Of a stretch of 64,000 nucleotides of DNA, positions 53,239 through 62,537 are shown in pieces. The notes under the pieces were generated by a model. That model saw nothing but the letters and a program-made list of their open reading frames with translations, ran no database searches and was not told the DNA's origin. How positions within the stretch are numbered: the first letter of the stretch is position 1; each line of letters starts with the position of its first letter. The position numbers were made by a program, and so were the translations under genes. This DNA comes from Planctomycetota bacterium (GTDB lineage: Bacteria; Planctomycetota; B15-G4), in assembly GCA_029259745.1 (NCBI GenBank), contig JAJDEO010000058.1, positions 1-64,000 of the forward strand. Direction: 5' to 3'.

Positions 53239-55281
53239 ATGAACGCATCGACTCCAGACCGCTACACCTCGCTCCTCGACGCCGTGCGCGTCGCGTGTGA
53301 TCACGTCCAGAACCCCGCCCAGTACCTCGGCGGCGAGTTCAACATCATCCGCAAGGAGCCGCGCGGCCTGCGGGGGCGGATCGCCCTCTGCTACCCCGAC
53401 ACCTACGAGGTCGGCACGTCGCACAACGGGCTGCAGGTGCTCTACGCGATCGTCAACCAGCGCGAGGACCTCGCGGCCGAGCGTTGCTTCACGCCCTGGC
53501 ACGACATGGCCGACCGCATGCGCGTCGACGGCCTGCCGCTCTTCACGCTCGAGAACCACCTGCCGGTTTCCGGTTTCGACGTGCTGGGAATCACGCTGCA
53601 GACCGAGCTGACGATCTCGAACGTCCTCGAGACGCTCGACCTCGCCGGCATCCCGCTCTACGGCCACGAGCGCACCGACGCCCACCCGATCGTCATCGCG
53701 GGCGGACACGGCGCCCACTCGCCCGAGGTCGTCGCCGAGTTCATCGACGTCTTCCTGCCCGGCGACGGCGAGGAGACGCTGCCCGACCTCGTCGCGTTCA
53801 TCGGCGACCAGCGCGCCGCCGGCGTCCCGCGCGAAGAGATCCTGCACGCGATCGCGCGCAACCACGAGTTCGCCTACGTGTCGTCGATGTACACGCCCGA
53901 GTTCGACGACGACAACGGCCCCTTCCGCGGACTCACGCCGCGCTTCGACGACGTCCCGGCGCGCATCAAGGGCGCCTCCGTCTTCGACTTCTCGTCCGTC
54001 GCGATGGTCGAAGAGCCCGTCGTCCCCCACGCGCGCTCGGTGCACGACAACATCTCGCTCGAGATCATGCGCGGCTGCACGCGTGGGTGTCGCTTCTGCC
54101 AGGCCGGGATGATCACGCGGCCGATGCGCTACCGCACGGTCGAGCAGCTCGTCGAAACCGCCGAGAAGGCCATCGCCGCGACGGGTTACGACAGCATCAC
54201 GCTGACGTCGCTGTCGTCGGGTGACTACCCCTGGATCGAAGAGCTGCTCGCCGAGATGCACACGCGCTTCAGTCCGCGCAACATCTCCGTGATGCTGCCG
54301 TCGCTGCGCGTCACCGGCGAGCTCGCGAACCTGCCCGGCATGGTCAAGAACGTGCGCAAGTCGGGCCTCACCTTCGCGCCCGAAGTCGCCACGGATCGCC
54401 TGCGTGCGATCATCAACAAGGACATCAAGAACGCCGACGTCCTCAAGAGCGCCGAGGCCGCGTATCTCGAGGGTTGGACGAAGATCAAGCTCTACTACAT
54501 GATCGGGATCCCGGGCGAGATGGAGGAAGACCTGCGCGCGATCGTCGAGTTCGCCGACGAGCTCTCGAAGCTGCGCCAGAAGGTCACGAACAAGGGCCGC
54601 GCCCAGGTCAACGTCACGGTGTCGACGTTCGTCCCGAAGGCCTTCGTGCCGTTCCAGTGGGACGGGATGATGGACCGCCACACCATGCGCGAGAAGCAGC
54701 GCTGGATGCGCGACCTCAACCGCAACAAGGCGGTGAAGCTCAAGTTCCACGACCCCGACCAGAGCTACCTCGAAGGCATCCTGTCGCGCGGCGACCGACG
54801 CCTTGCGCCCGGCATCGTCGAGGCTCACCGCCGCGGCGCGCGCTTCGACGCGTGGCGCGAGAAGTTCCACCTGCAGCGCTGGCTCGACGCACTCGAGAGT
54901 GTCGGCATCGACCCTGACGCCTACGCGTTGCGCGAGCGCGACAAGGACGAGGCGCTGCCCTGGGACCACCTCGACATCGGCCCCTCGCGCGACTACCTCT
55001 GGGAAGAACGTGAGCGCGCACGCAAGCTCATCAAGACCGACTACTGCGTCGGCAAGGTCTGCCACGTCTGCGGTGTGCCGCCGAGCCTGTGCTTCGCGAT
55101 CAAGCGTGACATGGGCCTGCTGAAAACCGAGAAGCGCCGCATCCTCGAGATCGACGACGACACCGGCGCGACGGTCGGTCTTGCCGGCGTCGATACGGCC
55201 GCCGCAAAGACGCTGTCCGTCCCGTCACCGGGCCCGGTCCGCGCGCCGCGTCGTCAGCCGTCCTCCGAGCCTGCCGAATGA
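53239..55281 (+). CDS. B12-type radical SAM protein (TIGR03960-like)
   Basis: A 680-residue protein. The N-terminal ~255 residues form the cobalamin-binding-like domain of this family (IALCYPDTYEVGTSHNGLQVLYAIVN near 48, IAGGHGAHSPE near 153). The radical SAM domain follows with C280-x3-C284-x2-C287 (GCTRGCRFC). A C-terminal Cys cluster near 600 (YCVGKVCHVCGVPPSLC) may hold another cluster. The ATG at 53239 is placed by the domain start; the frame is open far upstream without coding character. In many bacteria this gene is followed by a DUF2344 (TIGR03936) partner; here an ABC exporter follows with an ATGA overlap. Its reaction is unknown. Confidence 0.88.
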   Translation: MNASTPDRYTSLLDAVRVACDHVQNPAQYLGGEFNIIRKEPRGLRGRIALCYPDTYEVGTSHNGLQVLYAIVNQREDLAAERCFTPWHDMADRMRVDGLPLFTLENHLPVSGFDVLGITLQTELTISNVLETLDLAGIPLYGHERTDAHPIVIAGGHGAHSPEVVAEFIDVFLPGDGEETLPDLVAFIGDQRAAGVPREEILHAIARNHEFAYVSSMYTPEFDDDNGPFRGLTPRFDDVPARIKGASVFDFSSVAMVEEPVVPHARSVHDNISLEIMRGCTRGCRFCQAGMITRPMRYRTVEQLVETAEKAIAATGYDSITLTSLSSGDYPWIEELLAEMHTRFSPRNISVMLPSLRVTGELANLPGMVKNVRKSGLTFAPEVATDRLRAIINKDIKNADVLKSAEAAYLEGWTKIKLYYMIGIPGEMEEDLRAIVEFADELSKLRQKVTNKGRAQVNVTVSTFVPKAFVPFQWDGMMDRHTMREKQRWMRDLNRNKAVKLKFHDPDQSYLEGILSRGDRRLAPGIVEAHRRGARFDAWREKFHLQRWLDALESVGIDPDAYALRERDKDEALPWDHLDIGPSRDYLWEERERARKLIKTDYCVGKVCHVCGVPPSLCFAIKRDMGLLKTEKRRILEIDDDTGATVGLAGVDTAAAKTLSVPSPGPVRAPRRQPSSEPAE

Positions 55282-57041
55282 CGTCCCCGTCGCGCGGTCC
55301 CTTGGCACCGTTCGCGCGGGCGCTGCAGTACTTCCCGCCCGTGCGCGGGCGCTGGGCGAAGGGGATGTGGCTCATTCTCCCCGGCAGCCTGATCGAGATC
55401 GTCGCGATCCCGCTCGCCGTCCGCCACGCCGTCAACGGGCTGCAGGACGGCACGATGACGGTCGCGGACGTCGGCTTCTGGGGAGCGGTCGTCGTCGCGC
55501 TCGCACTCGTGAAGGCCGCCGCAAAGTTCGGCATGCGCTGGTACGTCACCGGCGCTTCGCGTGAGTTCGAGAAGCTCTACCGCCAAGACCTCTTCGACCA
55601 TCTGCTCAAGCTGTCGCCGCGCGACATCGCGCACGTCCGCACGGGCGACATCATGTCGCGCTCGGTCTCCGACCTCGAGGCCGTGCGCATGCTGCTCGGG
55701 CCCTCCGTGATGTACGTCGCCCAGGCCATCGTGATCGTGCCGGCCGGCATCATCATGATGCTCTACCTCGACTGGCGGCTGGCGCTGCTCATGCTCGTGC
55801 CGTTCGTCGCGCTGGCCGCGATCGTCAAGGGCATGGCCAAGCCGACGCAACACTGGAGCCAGGTCAGCCAAGAGCACCTCGCCGACCTCTCGACCGTGGC
55901 GCAGGAGAACTTCGCCGGCGTGCGCGTCGTGAAGGCCTTCGCGCGCGAGCTCGTGGCCTCGGATGCCTTCCGTGCGATGGGCCAGGCGTTCATGAAGGCG
56001 AACCTCAAGCTCGCGACGTTGCGCGGGTTCACCTCGGCGTCGATCCAGGTCGTCAAGGACGTCGGCGTGCTCGTGATCTTGCTCGTCGGCGGGATCCAGA
56101 TGGTGCACGGCGACATCGCCGTGGGCGACTTCCTCGTCTTCTTCGACATCCTGAACCGCGCGATGTGGCCGATGATCGCCATCGGTTGGATGCTCGGCCT
56201 CTACACGCGGGCGCGCTCGGGCGCCGAACGGCTCGACACGCTCTTCGAGATCGAGCCGGGCGTCACCGACGCCGCCGATCCGATTCTTCCGCCCCGCCGC
56301 CGCGGCGACCTCGAGGTGCGCGACCTGACCTTCGCCTGGGACTCCGTGCCCGTGCTGCAGAACGTCTCGCTGCGCGTCCCGGCCGGCACGGTGCTCGGCA
56401 TCACCGGGCGCACCGGCTGCGGCAAGTCGACGCTCGCGCAGCTCATCACACGCCAGGTCGACCCGCCGGCCGGAACCGTCATGCTCGACGGTGTCGACAT
56501 CCGCAACTGGCCCCTCTCCGAGCTGCGTCGATCCGTCGGCATCGTGCCCCAGGACACGTTCCTCTTCAGCGAGTCGATCGCCGACAACATCGCGTTCTCG
56601 GGCGAGCTGGCGCAAGAAGACGTCGAGGCCGCCGCACGCGTCGCCTTCGTCCACCAGGACATCGAGGGCTTCCCCGACGGCTACGACACCGAGCTCGGCG
56701 AACGCGGCGTGACCCTCTCGGGCGGACAGCGCCAGCGCACGGCCATCGCGCGCACGCTCGCGGCGGACAGCGAAGTGCTCGTCCTCGACGACTGCCTCTC
56801 GGCCGTCGACTCGGTGACCGAGCGCGCGATCCTCGAAGGACTGCGCGAAGCCTTCGCCGGGAAGACGGCCGTGATCATCAGCCACCGCGTCGCCGCGCTG
56901 TCCCTCGCCGACCGCATCGTCGTCCTCGACGAAGGGCGCGTGGCCGAAGAAGGCACGCACGACGAACTCGTCGAGCTGGGCGGTCTGTACGCAGACATCC
57001 AGCGACGCCAAGACCTCGAGGCAGAGATCGAGGCCCTATGA
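55278..57041 (+). CDS. ABC exporter half-transporter, degenerate ATP site subunit
   Basis: A 587-residue type IV (MsbA/BmrCD-like) half-transporter. Six membrane helices span residues ~30-310 and the ATPase domain ~340-587. Walker A is GRTGCGKST (377-385), the signature LSGGQ (480-484) and Walker B LVLDD. The last Asp (D505) replaces the catalytic Glu, so this half contributes a slow or non-hydrolysing site, as in BmrC- and TmrA/B-type heterodimers. The His switch (ISHR) is present. Its ATG overlaps both the upstream stop and, at its end, the next gene's start. Partner and substrate range are inferred only from the family (lipids, peptides or drugs). Confidence 0.92.
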   Translation: MTSPSRGPLAPFARALQYFPPVRGRWAKGMWLILPGSLIEIVAIPLAVRHAVNGLQDGTMTVADVGFWGAVVVALALVKAAAKFGMRWYVTGASREFEKLYRQDLFDHLLKLSPRDIAHVRTGDIMSRSVSDLEAVRMLLGPSVMYVAQAIVIVPAGIIMMLYLDWRLALLMLVPFVALAAIVKGMAKPTQHWSQVSQEHLADLSTVAQENFAGVRVVKAFARELVASDAFRAMGQAFMKANLKLATLRGFTSASIQVVKDVGVLVILLVGGIQMVHGDIAVGDFLVFFDILNRAMWPMIAIGWMLGLYTRARSGAERLDTLFEIEPGVTDAADPILPPRRRGDLEVRDLTFAWDSVPVLQNVSLRVPAGTVLGITGRTGCGKSTLAQLITRQVDPPAGTVMLDGVDIRNWPLSELRRSVGIVPQDTFLFSESIADNIAFSGELAQEDVEAAARVAFVHQDIEGFPDGYDTELGERGVTLSGGQRQRTAIARTLAADSEVLVLDDCLSAVDSVTERAILEGLREAFAGKTAVIISHRVAALSLADRIVVLDEGRVAEEGTHDELVELGGLYADIQRRQDLEAEIEAL

Positions 57042-58978
57042 CGACGACCGACACACCAGCGCAGCCGAAGAAGACACCGTCGCCGCGCGGCATGCGCGAC
57101 AGCCACGTCCAGGAACACGCGCCGGGCTCGGTGCTCGACCGCCGCTTGCTGCGCCGACTCATCGGCCTCGCGCGTCCCCACTCGCGCGCCCTCGCGCTGG
57201 CCGTCGTGGTGCTGATCGGCTCCTTGGTCCTGCGGCTCATCGGCCCGAAGATCGTCCAGGCGCTGATCGACGGCCCCGTCACGGAAGCCAATGCCGCGCG
57301 CGAGGCAGGAGCGGCGTTGGACGTCGAGGGTCTCATCGGGCAGATCTGGGTGCTCGCCGGGATCTTTGCCGTCGCACATCTGGGACGCGCCGTGCTGCTG
57401 GTCGCCAAGGAGCTCGTGCTCAACCGCATGGGTCAGCAGATCGTCTTCGACCTGCGCAACCGTCTGTTCGGGCACGTGCTGCGCCTGCCGGTCTCGTGGT
57501 TCGACAAACACCACGTCGGCTGGACGGTCACGCGCACGACCAGCGATGTCGACGCCCTCTCGGAGATGTTCACGACGGGCGTCGCGACGATCGCGTACGA
57601 CATCCTCTGCATCGTCGTCATCATTGCGCTGCTGTTCTACGAGGCGCCGCAGCTCGCCGTCGTACCGGTGCTGATCCTGCCCGTGATGATGGCCGTCTCG
57701 TTCCGCTTTCGCCTCAACGCGCGCCTCGCCTTCCGCGCCACGCGCGCGTCACTCTCGCGACTCAACGCGTTCTTGCAGGAGCGCCTGGTCGGGCTCGACG
57801 TCGTGCGCCTGTTCCGGCGCGAGCCGCGCACATCGCGACGCTTCGACGAGCTGAACACGAAGTACTACGAAGACAACATGAAGACGGTGAAGCACTTCTC
57901 GCTGTTCTTCCCGACCGTCGACACGCTGTCGATCTTCGTGAAGATGGCGACGCTCGCCTGGGGCGCGAAGCTGCTCGTCGACGGCACCGTTTCGCTCGGC
58001 ACATTCACGGCGTTCTGGCTCTGGCTCGAGTTCGTCTTCGAGCCGATCCGTGAACTCGCGGAGCGCTACAACGTGCTGCAGTCGGCCATGGCTGCGGCCG
58101 AACGCGTCTTCGGCGTGCTCGATGCCCAGCAGGAAACGGCGCTCACGCTCGCGGCACCGGCGGCGGCAGCGGGCGCGGCGAGTCTTACCGTGGGCGGCAA
58201 GTCACAGCCCGGCGAGACGATCGAGGGCGCTTCGCCGACGAAGACTCCGCGCCTGGCCTTCGAGGACGTCGTCTTCCACTACGGCGACGGCCCGGTCGTG
58301 CTCGACCACATCACCTTCGACGTCCAGCCCGGCGAGCGCGTCGCCATCGTCGGACACACCGGCGCGGGCAAGACGACACTCGTCTCGCTGCTCACGCGCT
58401 TCCACGAGGCGCTCACGGGCACGGTGCGCATCGACGGCCGCGACGTCCGCACGATCCCCCACGAGGAAGTCCGCGAGCGCATCGCGATGGTGCAGCAGGA
58501 CGTCTTCCTCTTCTCCGACACGATCGCCGCCAACATCCGCATGGGCGACACCTCGCTGACCGACGCCGACATCGAGCACGCCGCGAAGTCCGTCCGCGCG
58601 CACGACTTCATCGTCAAGCTCCCCAAGGGCTACGCGACGAAGCTCAACGAGCGCGGCACGAACCTCTCGTCGGGACAGCGCCAGCTCATCGCCTTCGCGC
58701 GCGCGCTGGCCGCCGACCCAGACATCCTCGTGCTCGACGAGGCGACCTCGTCGGTGGACAGCGAAACGGAGGCCGCGATCGAAGAGGCCACGCAGACGCT
58801 CACGTCCGAGCGCACCTGCCTCATGATCGCGCACCGGCTGTCCACGGTGGTGAGCGCCGACCGCATCCTCGTGCTGCACAAGGGTGTGGTCCATGAACAA
58901 GGCACGCACGAGGCGCTGCTCGCCGAACGCGGGCTCTACTACAAGCTCTACCACCTGCACCTCGCGCAGAGCAGCTGA
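57038..58978 (+). CDS. ABC exporter half-transporter, catalytic subunit
   Basis: A 646-residue half-transporter starting at the ATG at 57038 (ATGA overlap with the previous gene). It has a ~45-residue cytoplasmic extension, a six-helix membrane domain, then a ~35-residue Ala/Gly/Ser linker. The ATPase domain has Walker A GHTGAGKTT, signature LSSGQ and canonical Walker B ILVLDEATSSVD with the catalytic Glu. With the degenerate partner next door, it should form one asymmetric heterodimer with a single competent hydrolysis site. The LSSGQ change (Ser for Gly) is a mild variant. Confidence 0.92.
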   Translation: MTTTDTPAQPKKTPSPRGMRDSHVQEHAPGSVLDRRLLRRLIGLARPHSRALALAVVVLIGSLVLRLIGPKIVQALIDGPVTEANAAREAGAALDVEGLIGQIWVLAGIFAVAHLGRAVLLVAKELVLNRMGQQIVFDLRNRLFGHVLRLPVSWFDKHHVGWTVTRTTSDVDALSEMFTTGVATIAYDILCIVVIIALLFYEAPQLAVVPVLILPVMMAVSFRFRLNARLAFRATRASLSRLNAFLQERLVGLDVVRLFRREPRTSRRFDELNTKYYEDNMKTVKHFSLFFPTVDTLSIFVKMATLAWGAKLLVDGTVSLGTFTAFWLWLEFVFEPIRELAERYNVLQSAMAAAERVFGVLDAQQETALTLAAPAAAAGAASLTVGGKSQPGETIEGASPTKTPRLAFEDVVFHYGDGPVVLDHITFDVQPGERVAIVGHTGAGKTTLVSLLTRFHEALTGTVRIDGRDVRTIPHEEVRERIAMVQQDVFLFSDTIAANIRMGDTSLTDADIEHAAKSVRAHDFIVKLPKGYATKLNERGTNLSSGQRQLIAFARALAADPDILVLDEATSSVDSETEAAIEEATQTLTSERTCLMIAHRLSTVVSADRILVLHKGVVHEQGTHEALLAERGLYYKLYHLHLAQSS

Positions 58979-59178
58979 GGCCCGCGTGGCCCTTACGCGA
59001 CAGGCGTACGAAGGGTCGTCATGCGCGCGAAATGCGTGGCATCCCAAGACAGCTCGTCTCGCCACCTCACGTTTTGTCGCTGTGTGATCAGGGGGAGGAT
59101 GCGCCTCCCCGCCCAAGACCCCGGACGCATTTCGACGATCCGTGAGCAGTCCGGGCTAGACACACGGAGAGGCATGGC

Positions 59179-60840
59179 ATGTCCCGCACATCTTTCTCAC
59201 TCGTTGTTTCATTCGGTGCACTGATCGCTCCGCTCGCCGCAGGCCAGACGACCTGGTACGTCTCGCCCAGCGGCGACGACATGAACCTCGGAACCTCGCA
59301 GAGCGCACCGCTTCAGCATCTCACCTTCGCCGTCGAGACGAAGGCCGCCGCGGGCGACACCGTGCGCGTGCTCCCGGGCACATATGACGTGACGAACAAC
59401 GGTGAGAGCTTTCCCATCGATGTCCCGACAGACATCACGATCGAAGGGTACGGCGTCACTCCGGCCAACCAGGCACGCATTGGCGGCGATGTCGGTTCGT
59501 CGAGTGTCGCTGCGCTGTTCGGAATCGATGGCACGAGTACGCCGCGTGAAGACATCACGATCCGCAAGCTGGCGTTCGTCGGCGAGGACACCTCGGGCGT
59601 CGATGCTCCGTCGGCGATCGTGGTCGCCGGCGGTGAGGTCGCAAGTGTCACGATCGAGCAGTGCGGCTTCCAACGTGGCGAGATGAACGACGCATCGACG
59701 GCGAACCGGGCGACGATCCACGTGCACGTCACCGACGAAGGGACCATCGCCGGGCTCACCATCCGTGACAACCGCATCTCGGCGACGGCTCTCGGCGCGA
59801 TCGAAGTGTCGTCCGACGCCGGAGCCGATGGTGGCGTCGTGTCGGGGATGACGGTCGAAGGCAACCTCATCTCGAACCCAGCGGGCACAACCGGACGCTT
59901 CGCCTTCCGTTGGAACGGCGAGTTCGGACTCTTGAAGGGCGCCGCCGACATCAACGGCAACACCTTCACGTCGACATGGTCACCGTCCACTCCCACGAGC
60001 GGTCTGATCCGCGCGATCGACGTCCATGTGGCTGAGTTCGAGACGTCGAGCGGCTTCTTCCGCGTAAGCACGCTCGTCGAGAACGTCATCCGCGGCTTCC
60101 GCGGGGACGCCCTGCACCTGACTGCCGAAGACTACGCGAACATCACGATCGACCCGTTCGACCGCAACCAGATCGTCGACAATGGAGGTTCGGGGATCGT
60201 GATCGACCGCAACCCCGATGCGAGCACCGACGACCAGGACTACGTGTTCCTCACACTGGAGGGCAATGTCATCGCCAACAACGGCGGCTACGGCATCGTG
60301 ACCCAGGGTGCTGGCGGCGGGAGCACCGGTGCACTGACTCTCACCGGCGACACCGTCGCACACAACGGGGACGCCGGCATCGCCTTCACCGACTGGGGAG
60401 CGACCGCCGCCACCGCGTTCAGCAACATCTACGCGGGCCTGACGAACGTGATCCTCTGGGAGAACGATGGCGGCGGCGACCAGGTCACCGGCTTGAGCGA
60501 GACCGACACCGGCGTGACGGGCGGGCTCGAGTGCGACTATGCGTCGCTCGTTTCCTTCTGCGATTGGCAAGACTTCGCAACATGGACGACGAGCACCTGC
60601 TTCGGCTCGGGAAACATCGACGACGACCCTGACTTCGTCGCCCCCGCCTCGACGAACTTCCACTTGTCGAGCGGCTCCCCGTGCATCGACGCCGGCAACT
60701 CGTTGGCCAGCACGATCGATGCCACGGTCGACATCGACCTCGCAGACCGCTTCGCCGACGGCGACTTCGACTGCGTCGGCACTCCGTCAAACGACATCGA
60801 CATCGGCGCCGACGAGGTTCCCACGCCCGACTGCCCCTGA
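59179..60840 (+). CDS. Secreted right-handed beta-helix protein
   Basis: A 553-residue protein with a signal peptide (SFSLVVSFGALIAPLAAGQ). DUF1565-like TTWYVSPSGDDMNLGTSQSAPLQHLTFAVE begins the mature part. From ~60 to 430 there are parallel beta-helix coils of pectate-lyase type, with turns such as ITIRKLAFVGEDTSG, ITIDPFDRNQIVDNGGSGIVI and VIANNGGYGIV. The end (LSSGSPCIDAGN... DIDLADRFADG... DIGADE) is the family's standard closing motif. No clear catalytic Asp/Lys set is seen, so it may bind polysaccharide rather than cut it. Cys pairs in the last 100 residues suggest disulfides. GGAGAGG lies before the ATG. Confidence 0.88.
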   Translation: MSRTSFSLVVSFGALIAPLAAGQTTWYVSPSGDDMNLGTSQSAPLQHLTFAVETKAAAGDTVRVLPGTYDVTNNGESFPIDVPTDITIEGYGVTPANQARIGGDVGSSSVAALFGIDGTSTPREDITIRKLAFVGEDTSGVDAPSAIVVAGGEVASVTIEQCGFQRGEMNDASTANRATIHVHVTDEGTIAGLTIRDNRISATALGAIEVSSDAGADGGVVSGMTVEGNLISNPAGTTGRFAFRWNGEFGLLKGAADINGNTFTSTWSPSTPTSGLIRAIDVHVAEFETSSGFFRVSTLVENVIRGFRGDALHLTAEDYANITIDPFDRNQIVDNGGSGIVIDRNPDASTDDQDYVFLTLEGNVIANNGGYGIVTQGAGGGSTGALTLTGDTVAHNGDAGIAFTDWGATAATAFSNIYAGLTNVILWENDGGGDQVTGLSETDTGVTGGLECDYASLVSFCDWQDFATWTTSTCFGSGNIDDDPDFVAPASTNFHLSSGSPCIDAGNSLASTIDATVDIDLADRFADGDFDCVGTPSNDIDIGADEVPTPDCP

Positions 60841-61292
60841 AGGCCGCGCGACGCTCGACGCGGGTCTCCTGATCGCGAGCCGGTCGCCCGGGTTACTCAC
60901 GGCGATCGTGGCGAGGTCGCAGGTGGGCCTTGCTGGCGAGGCGAAGACTGCTAGGCAGGGTTGAGCTGTGACCGCAGCAGATCGACCGTGAAACATCCGG
61001 GCTCTCGCGCTCCGTCGCGAGACTCGTGCCTTGTCGCCGTGCTTGTCGCCAAACGTGGATTCCGCCGCGAAGTCGCCGGTTTCAGCCGCCCCGAGCATCG
61101 TCAAGCCCGTGCCGCGTTCCGAGGTCCGCGAACTGACCGTCGTCGGATTCTGACTGGTGCAGAGATCGGCATGTCCGGCTCCTCCGAGATCATTCGTGGA
61201 AATCGACCGGGACACGATCAATCCGGCCCCGCTCGACACCACGCTGCTGGTCGGCCCACAATCGGCGCCTTCCGCAGCCCCGGAGCCCGCCC
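60841..61292. other. 452-bp noncoding gap before the Nramp gene
   Basis: No supportable gene. It holds copy B of the 44-bp repeat (60903-60946) and a TCTCGCG/CGCGAGA hairpin (7 bp, loop CTCCGT) at 61003-61022. The Nramp ribosome-binding site GGAG is at the right end. I see no U-rich terminator for the beta-helix gene. Confidence 0.5.
60903..60946 (+). repeat. 44-bp intergenic repeat, copy B
   Basis: Matches 17352-17395 at 35 of 44 bases without gaps and in the same orientation. The 12-bp palindrome that starts copy A is lost here (GGCGATCGTGGC). Like copy A it follows a gene end on the plus strand and precedes another plus-strand gene. Confidence 0.5.
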
Positions 61293-62537
61293 TTGTCCTC
61301 CCGCCGCCGTTCGCGTCTCGCGCTGATCGCCCCCGGCCTGCTCGTGGCCGCCACGGGTGTCGGCGCCGGCGACCTCATCACCACGGCGATCGCGGGCTCG
61401 CGCCTCGGGCTCACGGTGCTCTGGGCCGTCGTGCTCGGCGCACTGTTCAAGTGGGTGCTCAACGAGGGGCTCGCGCGCTGGCAGCTCGCCACCGACACGA
61501 CGCTGCTCGCGGGCTGGGTGCATCAGCTCGGACGGTGGATGGAGTCGGTCTTCCTCGGCTATCTCGGGATCTGGTCGTTCGTGACGGGCGGGGCACTGAT
61601 GTCGGCCTGTGGCGTCGCAGGTCAGGCGATCTTTCCGTTCGACGACCCGCACTCGGGCCGCGCCTGGTGGGGACTCATCCACGGCGTCGTCGGCCTCGTG
61701 CTCGTGCGGCTCGGCGGGATCAAGCTCTTCTCGCGCGCCATGACGACGTGCATCGCGGTCATGTTCGTCACGGTGATCGTGACGGCGGCGCTGATCGGAG
61801 CCGATGCCGACGGCGTGATCTCCGGGTTCGTGCCGTCGCTGCCCGACGACAACCGCGCCTGGCTGCTCGGCGTGATCGGCGGCGTGGGCGGTACGGTGAC
61901 GCTGCTGTCGTATGGCTACTGGATTCGCGACACCGATCGGCGTGGCTACGAGGGCCTCGTGACGTGCCGCTGGGACCTCGGTGTGGCCTACCTGCTCACG
62001 GCGGTCTTCGGCGCATCGATGATCGTGATCGGATCGCACGTCGACCTCGGCGAGGCCGGCAGCGGCGCGTCGATGGCGCTCCCGATCGCCGATGCGCTGG
62101 GTGACGAACTCGGCGTCGTCGGGCGCTGGGCGTTCCTGATCGGGTTCTGGGGCGCGGTCTTCTCGAGTCTCATGGGCGTCTGGCAGAGCGTGCCGTTCAT
62201 GGTGTCCGACCTGCTCAGTCAACGCACCGGACGTCGGCTCGACGCCGAGGCCGCAACGCATGACCCGGCCTACATCGCGTGGCAGGTCGGCCTGACCGTC
62301 GTCCCGCTGCCGCTGCTCTTCGGGCTCTCGATGCCGCAGGTGCAGCTACTCTACGCCGTGCTCGGTTCGCTCTTCATGCCGCTGCTCGCCGTGACGCTGC
62401 TGATCATGAACAACCGCGAACGCTGGGTCGGAAGTCGCTTCAAGAACGACCCGCTCATCAATGGCCTGCTCGCCGCGACGCTGCTGTTCTTCCTCGCCGC
62501 CGGAGCGCACACGCTCTTCGACAAGCTCAACGGCTGA
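61293..62537 (+). CDS. Divergent Nramp-family metal-ion transporter
   Basis: A 414-residue membrane protein with about eleven helices. It starts at a TTG with GGAG 6 bases before it. The Nramp fold is recognisable from LIAPGLLVAATG in helix 1, and the helix 1-2 segment TTAIAGSRLG. The metal-binding motif of helix 1 is not DPGN but GAGD (24-27), and helix 6 lacks the usual Met-Pro-His (GGTVTLLSYGYWIRD instead). Such substitutions move the metal ligands, so the ion may not be Mn or Fe; Mg transport in Nramp-related proteins involves similar changes. It ends 11 bases inside the convergent receptor-like gene. Confidence 0.82.
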   Translation: MSSRRRSRLALIAPGLLVAATGVGAGDLITTAIAGSRLGLTVLWAVVLGALFKWVLNEGLARWQLATDTTLLAGWVHQLGRWMESVFLGYLGIWSFVTGGALMSACGVAGQAIFPFDDPHSGRAWWGLIHGVVGLVLVRLGGIKLFSRAMTTCIAVMFVTVIVTAALIGADADGVISGFVPSLPDDNRAWLLGVIGGVGGTVTLLSYGYWIRDTDRRGYEGLVTCRWDLGVAYLLTAVFGASMIVIGSHVDLGEAGSGASMALPIADALGDELGVVGRWAFLIGFWGAVFSSLMGVWQSVPFMVSDLLSQRTGRRLDAEAATHDPAYIAWQVGLTVVPLPLLFGLSMPQVQLLYAVLGSLFMPLLAVTLLIMNNRERWVGSRFKNDPLINGLLAATLLFFLAAGAHTLFDKLNG

